Positions 58,695 to 64,000 of a stretch of 64,000 nt of DNA are shown one piece after another. Numbering within the stretch: position 1 is the first letter of the stretch; every line of letters begins with the position of its first letter. Location: NCBI GenBank assembly GCA_029721435.1, contig CM056576.1:112014666-112078665 (forward strand). The letters are read 5' to 3'. The notes beneath the pieces are model-generated. The model saw only the letters and a program-made list of their open reading frames with translations. It did not search any database and was not told where the DNA came from. Both the position numbers and the translations under genes were made by a program. The stretch comes from Gymnothorax reevesii. Lineage: Eukaryota; Chordata; Actinopteri; Anguilliformes; Muraenidae.

Positions 58695-60344
58695 CATAGG
58701 CAGAGTTTGCGGGGGGGGGGGGAATTTACCCCCCTTGCGGCTCAAAAATGCCACTACATTGAGTCGATTTTTTTGTATACATATATATAAATATGTAAGC
58801 GATGCAATAAAATAAAATGATTGTCGGAAATAAATCTGAATTATGTTTTGTTATAAATACATTTTTGAGCCACCATGTCATGTGACATGGCACGTTGTAT
58901 CGTGCGACCTTAGATGCACAAATTCCCTCTCTTGTGTGCATTCAGTGATTCAACTAGCTAGCTCTCTGTCATGTAATCGGCAATAATGGACATTAGGGAA
59001 TTTCTAAAGTGTCCAATTTCTAGTATTCCTTCCGCAGCAGTCACACAATAGCCGCCCGAGCCTACCAGCCTGCTACAGCCAACAGAATGTGAAGACTCGG
59101 ACCCGCAAAAAACCATGAGCTGCTCTGGACTAAAAGGCCCAGCCAATCCCTCAGCAGAGCCACTGCTGGGGCCATCAGTGACTGTGGGTTATGATGATCT
59201 TGGCAAAAAAACAAAAACAAAAAAAAATATTTTTGCAAGGTCGTTGATATCGTGAGGCTACTGTCTAAACTTTTCGTGAACATGGAGGGAAAGGAGTCAC
59301 AATTGCGCGGCAATTTTCTTGAGGTTTGCAGCTACTTCTGTAAGCATGAATCTGATTTTAAAAACTTGCAGTCAAACTATTTCAATGCAACAAGCCCAGG
59401 AAGTTATTGCCATGTGTAAACTTGGTTTATGCAGAAATTGCAGAGAAAGTGCATATGCATATGAGTATTCATCTTTCATTTTCATAATTGTCAATTTAAC
59501 GGGAATTTGTTCATCTATACACTGTATCTTTTAAAATCACACATGGAAAATGAAAGCATAATGGTATTATATAAACAAATTGATATTTCACTTTTAACGG
59601 ACTTTAACTTTATGGTTGCAAGTGCGCTTCAGTTGTGTGCGCTCATGTGTGAAAGACAAATGCCCTGCGTAAGCCTGTGTGATATAGTGCAATGTGGTCA
59701 GAAACCGATTTGATGCGCTGTTGTTTGGCTTTATGTTAAGCTTGTCCTCTGTTACCGTATGCATATGAGTAATGCGCATACACTGTATAAAAAGATGGAC
59801 GCAGCGCTCAGGTCTGAAAACTCAAACCAATGCGGAAATCTCTTCTATTAAATGGCCAGCAGATGGCGACGTCACTGGTCGCAGAAAGATGTTCAATCTT
59901 ATAGAAGTCTATGAGACAATGAACCTACTTTCCCACCTGATTTCTTATTTCAATAATGATTTTCCACATTACTTTATGGTATTTATCACAAGTTTCATGT
60001 CCCTTTCAATATATCATGATGGTCATTTTTTGTAAATTATGGTTCCAAATAGACTAGAATGGAGGTTAAAGCCAGAATATGCTTTAGGGGCGGAGCTATC
60101 CTCTGGTCCTTGTCTGATACGGTCAGATCCACCCCTCGCTCCTCCGCAGATATTCAAAATGACATACCACAACTGAAATTGCCAAAATCGAGGCTTCCTA
60201 AACGGTGTGCTGAAACCAATGAGTGATGTCACGGTAGCTTCGTCCATCTTTTTATACAGTCTATCGTAACACGCCTCGGAATAGTTGGACTGCGTGCTGA
60301 CATTTATTAAAAAATGTCCCCGACAATGTCAAACTCTGCCTATG
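58695..60344. mobile_element. hAT element (1650 bp) inserted in the L1
   Basis: Left end cataggcagagtttg and right end caaactctgcctatg form a perfect 15-bp inverted repeat. The flanking octamers are AGCAAGCT (58687-58694) and AGCAAGCC (60345-60352), an 8-bp duplication with one change. Removing it restores the L1 frame. It contains no recognisable transposase and hosts a MITE at 59778-60264. Confidence 0.88.
59778..60264. mobile_element. MITE nested in the hAT element (about 490 bp)
   Basis: The termini are inverted copies: actgtataaaaagatggacg on the left (59782-59801) and cgtccatctttttatacagt on the right (60241-60260). The body carries the motifs of a common fish MITE (a gccagcagatggcgacgtca segment, taaattatggttcc, ttatacagtctat). 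No coding content; superfamily uncertain. Confidence 0.85.
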
Positions 60345-60352
60345 AGCAAGCC

Positions 60353-60590
60353 ACCTCCAGCCAACCACACCCATGTGTTTTGATCTTGCCTTAGGCTTAG
60401 TACATTCTGGTCTGAAATCTTTATAACTCTTGACACCGTGTACAACACCACCATTATCCCTTACCCTCTCTTGGCCTTGTTTGGTTTCCCTCAGCTGTCT
60501 TACACTTCTACAGTCATCCAGCATGTTCTTTGCTTTACCACTTCATTGACCTGGCAAATCAGTCTTCTTATGTGGAAACATATTCTACAT
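60353..60590 (+). pseudogene. L1-type LINE ORF2, extreme C-terminus
   Basis: Continues directly from 58694: PPPANHTHVFWSCLRLSTFW, then SEIFITLDTVYNTTIIPYPL and LALFGFPQL. H-x-FW-x-C is the zinc-knuckle block near the end of L1 ORF2. The match fades at about 60580 (LTWQISLLMWKHI). Confidence 0.85.
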
Positions 60591-60705
60591 TGATGTGTCT
60601 TTTTGTGTGTTTTAGTATTTTATTGCTTTTTGTAAATCACTTTGGTAAACTTTGATTGTTTTAAATGTGCTATAGAAATAAATGTGACCTTGACCTAGCT
60701 TCAAC
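60590..60705 (+). mobile_element. 3' tail of an L2/Rex1-type LINE
   Basis: ttgtaaatcactttggtaaa, then tttaaatgtgctatagaaat and aaatgtgaccttgacc, is the 3' end typical of fish L2-clade LINEs (gtgctatataaataaa followed by a short tandem tail). Only the last ~110 bp is present, as expected for a 5'-truncated insertion. Confidence 0.7.
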
Positions 60706-60914
60706 TCACAATACTGTATGTGGGTTAAAAAACTTTACTGTTCATTATACTTGAAAACCATAGATTCTCTCCTAAGGGCCCCGTAAAATCTTTTGAAAGG
60801 AACTGGAGACCTTTTCTAAGCCATATCGAATCTCTGCCCGGCTGTGATGACTAACCACCTCCCCATTTCTTTGTTCATTTCCTTAGTTTCTACTATTCTA
60901 TGAATTCATGTAGT

Positions 60915-60965
60915 TAGAATAGAATAGAATAAACTTTATTATCCCAGAGGGAAACTTGATCTGGA
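60915..60965 (-). mobile_element. LINE 3' tail, minus orientation
   Basis: Read on the minus strand: agatcaagtttccctctggg, then ataataaagttTattctatt with a ttcta tandem tail. This is a common fish LINE 3' end with its microsatellite tail. Very short. Confidence 0.6.
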
Positions 60966-61196
60966 CAACAGTTATTTATAGTTTATACATGTGCATTTCA
61001 CATTGCCATTTTAACGTGATCAATGCTATCATCAGTTTGGTAGCACGCAATCACAACCAACGTTGACCTTTTAGACATGTTGTCCCTCTGTTTGGGGTGG
61101 GGTTGCATAATGGAATATTTTAAGGGAGCAATATGGAAGATTTACTCCTCCTGTTTACAACAGCTTGCATGTGATAGTCTTCCAACTAAGAAAGTT

Positions 61197-61215
61197 ATAT
61201 ATATATATATATATA
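61197..61215. repeat. (TA)n microsatellite
   Basis: About nine TA units. Confidence 0.9.
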
Positions 61216-61219
61216 AATC

Positions 61220-62075
61220 ACTATGAATATCATTTATTGTCTTTCTTAAGTTTTTTTTTTTTTCATGGTCAAAATAGTGCTAGGGAACCAATTAACGATG
61301 GGATCAATCAGTGTAGTTGCAGCTCTTCACAATGCCAAACACATTAATATTAATCAGGTAAAATAACTGACTGTTATGACCTAATCTTGTTACCTTAGAA
61401 ATACATTTATTATTTTAATCCATGCTGCGATGAAAGGGTAATTATTTTCATAAATTCCGACATTCACTTGCATTTTCTCAAAAATTGTTTTCCTCATTTG
61501 CCTTGAGGACGACACTTTCCTGTGAGTGAGACTTATCAAAGGCATTGGTGATGCATAAACACGCCCCCAGCTAAATGATTATCAGTGTAATCAAAAGACT
61601 GTACAGGACCTTGAACAACTAAAGTGTTATTTATAAAGCTTTCACAATACAGACACAGGTGGATTTACGGATACATGAAGAACAAAATCTCATTACGTTT
61701 GCAATCCAAATGCCTTGATAATTTACAATTAGTTACCATTTCTAAATAATCATAAATGAACTGGCTTCCCTTCCACGAACTGTCCCATGGCATGAAAAAA
61801 AAATGGCATCAGCTGCACAAATTAGACCGGACAGACTGAATGAAAATGAGAGCATTTATTCCTGATTACTTTGATTGCCTTGTTTGTCCCTACGTAATTT
61901 TGCAGTCCCAGTTCATGGTGTTCATGTGGAGCCGTGCCTCTGTGTCAGGTTTAGTCAGGCTTCACAGGCTCGTTAACCCTTTGGGCCCTAGGGCAGGCTG
62001 CTAGGTAAATTTGCATTTTTATACCATTGAATATTGTGCTTATTGTTCTTAAATAAACAAATGCAGTTCCATTAA
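61220..62075. other. Repeat-poor intergenic DNA
   Basis: No transposon ends seen. 61740-61930 has balanced composition and might be conserved non-coding DNA. ttaaccctttgggccctagg at 61973 resembles a TTAA-element end, but no partner was found. Confidence 0.4.
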
Positions 62076-62079
62076 GCAC

Positions 62080-63735
62080 ACTCAGGCATGATTACTTTCA
62101 GGCCAGTTGAATCTAAACATGATTTAAATTGAACCTGCTTGACACTGAAATGTAGGCAACAAGCAGCTCATGGTGCCATGATCTAAATAAATCAAAGAAC
62201 ACTTTAGAAACAAAGTGCATAAAATTTATCTGTCTGGAATGGCTAATAAAGCCATTGTTAAAGCTCTGGAACTCCACTAATAAAGAAAACTTGGAACAGT
62301 GATGCACCTTCCTCAAAGTAGGAAGCCAGCTAAAAATTCCATCTAAAGCGCATCAACAACTCATAAAGGAGGTCACAAAAGAACTCAGACTTATGCTAGG
62401 TTCACAGTGGCGCAAAAAATGATGGATTGATCGCGTATTTTTGTTGGCGTATTTTTCATGGATTAATAGTGCAAAATGTATACTACATGAACAGACTGAT
62501 TTATATCAACTGATTTCTCATGCTTTTTTGACGCAAAATGAAATCAACAGGTCTGCGCACAGTTGATATCCACCGTCAATGCGCACAAGAGGGGGCCTTA
62601 GCGCAGATCTACCAAGATCAACGTCCTACAATGGAATTCAACCAAGCACTGTGCAAACTGACTTTCATAACTTTGCAAAACGGAAAACGGAGAAATGCCA
62701 TTCTGTTGATCAAGTTTTTAGTCAGTTCAAAACTTTTTGGACGAAAAATTTGCGTCCCCAATACACCGCGTTTTCATGACTTCTGGTTGGCTCAGTCCAA
62801 CGTAGATGAACTGATGACGACTTTTCTCTGCTCAAAAGCCCAAAACCATTCCGTAGGGATGTGTTGACCCCTTTTCTGTCGGAACCTAGCGTGAACCTAG
62901 CATTACATCCAAAAGAACTGCAGGCCTCATTTGCTTCAGTTGAGGTCAGTATTCAGGGTTCAGAAAAGTAGAGGACTGTGCAGGAATGGCATCCATGGGA
63001 GACCGGCAAGGTGAAAACCACCACTGACCAAAAAGAACACAAAGGCTCATCTCATCTTGATAACCTCCAAAATTCTGGGATAACATTATGTCAACTGATG
63101 AGTCATAAATGGAAACTTCTGGAAGATGTGGGTCCTGTTACATCTGGCATTAAGCTAACACAGAATTCCATAATAAGAACATGATTCCAACAGTCAAACA
63201 TGGTGAAGGCAGAGTGATAGTCCAGGGCTGCTTTGTTAATTCAGGACCTGGGCGACTTGCTGTAATTGATGGAATTATGACTTCTGCCTTCTTCCAGAAA
63301 ATCCCAAAAATGAATGTCTAACCATCACGACCTAAAGCTTGAGTGCAGTTGGGTTATGCAGCAGGAGAATGAGCAGATGAACACAAGCAAGTCCACTGAT
63401 GAGTAGCTCAAAAAGAAATTAAATGATGTTTTTGGAGTGGTTAGCCAAGGTCCTGACCTAAACTCATTGAGATGATGCGGCATGACCTTACACAGGCAGT
63501 TCATGCTCAACAACTTTCCAGTGTGGCTGTGTTAAAATGATTCTGCAATGAAGGATGGGCCAAAATTCCTCCACGGCAATACAGCAGAATCACTGCTAGT
63601 CAGCACAAATATTTGATTGCAGTTGTTGCTGCCAAGGGTGGCACAACCAGTTTTTAATTTTTTTTTCTTTTTTGGGGGGTAGGGGCAATTATTTCTTAAC
63701 AAGGGTTATATAGGTTTTTAATAATTCTTTACATT
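62080..63735 (+). mobile_element. Tc1-like transposon, degenerate, twice interrupted
   Basis: The N-terminal half of the transposase is traceable at about 62130-62390 and resumes at 62906 with KELQASFASVEVSIQGS-like sequence, then the catalytic half: LMSHKWKLLEDVGPVTSGIK (about 63098), TVKHGEGRV, CFVNSGPGRLAVIDGIM (about 63233), LEWLAKVLT-like sequence and a C-terminal LIAVVAAKGGTT block to about 63650. A fish-type 3' leader (ggggcaattatttcttaaca) follows until an LTR cuts it at 63736. A Harbinger-like MITE splits it at 62394-62902. Stops and frameshifts throughout. A 3' fragment of the same family is at 28938-29125. Confidence 0.8.
62394..62902. mobile_element. PIF/Harbinger-like MITE (509 bp) in the Tc1
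   Basis: Ends tgctaggttcac ... gtgaacctagca, a perfect 12-bp inverted repeat. TTA flanks both sides (62391-62393 and 62903-62905), the 3-bp target of PIF/Harbinger. A second partial copy of the terminus (ggaacctagc) lies just inside the right end. The 109-residue open frame inside has no recognisable family and overlaps other frames; not called. Confidence 0.87.
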
Positions 63736-64000
63736 TGTTATGGCCCCAATTTGTTATTACATTACAACACAGCAACAGCAAGGGATGACAGACACAGTTT
63801 TAAAAACTTAACCACATTTAATTAACAAAGACAATAACAACCAACTAACAAACTAATCTATTGACCAAGATTGAAATATAAAAAAAAACAACAAATATTT
63901 ACAGTCCCTTGGTTTTGGTGGCTTGGTGATGTCCTGGGTGAGAAAAATCCACAAAAGAAACTTAACAGGTCTTGAACAGAAATGACAGGTCTGGTCACAC
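63736..64000 (-). mobile_element. Probable LTR, minus orientation, runs off the window
   Basis: Begins TGTTATGGCCCC at 63736, interrupting the 3' leader of the Tc1-like element. The A-rich plus strand (cacatttaattaacaaagac) resembles fish LTR R regions read backward. The other end, and so any target duplication, lies beyond the window. Confidence 0.5.

Noticed and set aside
61973..62000. End of another TTAA element
   Set aside because: Only one candidate end; no inverted partner found within the window.
62538..62867. 109-residue open frame
   Set aside because: Lies wholly inside a MITE with perfect ends, overlaps another frame, and has no recognisable motif.
1..64000. Novel defence, biosynthetic or regulatory gene system
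   Set aside because: No intact genes or co-oriented gene sets exist here; the structure is explained by layered transposon insertions.

Overview
The window looks like intergenic DNA of a ray-finned (teleost) fish. The evidence is the repeat set: several fish-type Tc1-like transposon families, hAT, piggyBac-like and PIF/Harbinger-like elements, a 5S rRNA-derived SINE, an L1-type and an L2/Rex1-type LINE, and many solo LTRs in one AT-rich stretch. I assign no species. I could not support any intact host protein gene, rRNA, functional tRNA, operon or CRISPR array. The coding sequence I recognise is transposase, LINE endonuclease or LINE reverse transcriptase, and all of it is broken.

Layout. 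0-5 kb: a SINE split by a TAA-flanked DNA transposon, then repeat-poor sequence. 5-11 kb: a hAT-like MITE and three Tc1-like elements, one carrying a solo LTR. 11.8-13.7 kb: a piggyBac-like remnant that keeps a C-terminal cysteine-rich exon. 14-16 kb: minisatellites and a pair of diverged interspersed repeats. 17.5-19 kb: an LTR-like element in reverse orientation with a 92-bp tandem array. 20.8-24.2 kb: a three-level nest (LTR in Tc1 in a TTAA-flanked element) with a matching empty site nearby. 24-26.4 kb: two LTR-like blocks. 27.7 kb: a recent 140-bp tandem duplication. 29-41 kb: Tc1 fragments, a hAT-like MITE, an L2/Rex1-type LINE interrupted by a 2.4-kb LTR, and another solo LTR. 41-44 kb: repeat-poor DNA that may hold conserved non-coding sequence. 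44.7-47.8 kb: one Tc1-like element apparently split by another. 48-52 kb: a Tc1-type MITE and microsatellites. 52-60.6 kb: an L1 ORF2 broken by a Tc1, two hAT elements and a MITE. 62-64 kb: another Tc1 family interrupted by a Harbinger-like MITE and then by an LTR that runs off the window.

The main value of the region is stratigraphic. Many insertions have exact target-site duplications (TAA, ATGG, TTAA, CTTT, GGCCAGAC, ACGT, GAATT, GGTAAATG, TTA), so relative insertion order can be read directly. I found no convincing new multi-gene system. The less routine observations are tandem arrays inside LTR-like elements carrying CCAAT, E-box, CRE-like and YY1-like motifs, a perfect 16-bp hairpin, a possible short coding exon on the minus strand at 41.5 kb, and candidate conserved non-coding blocks.
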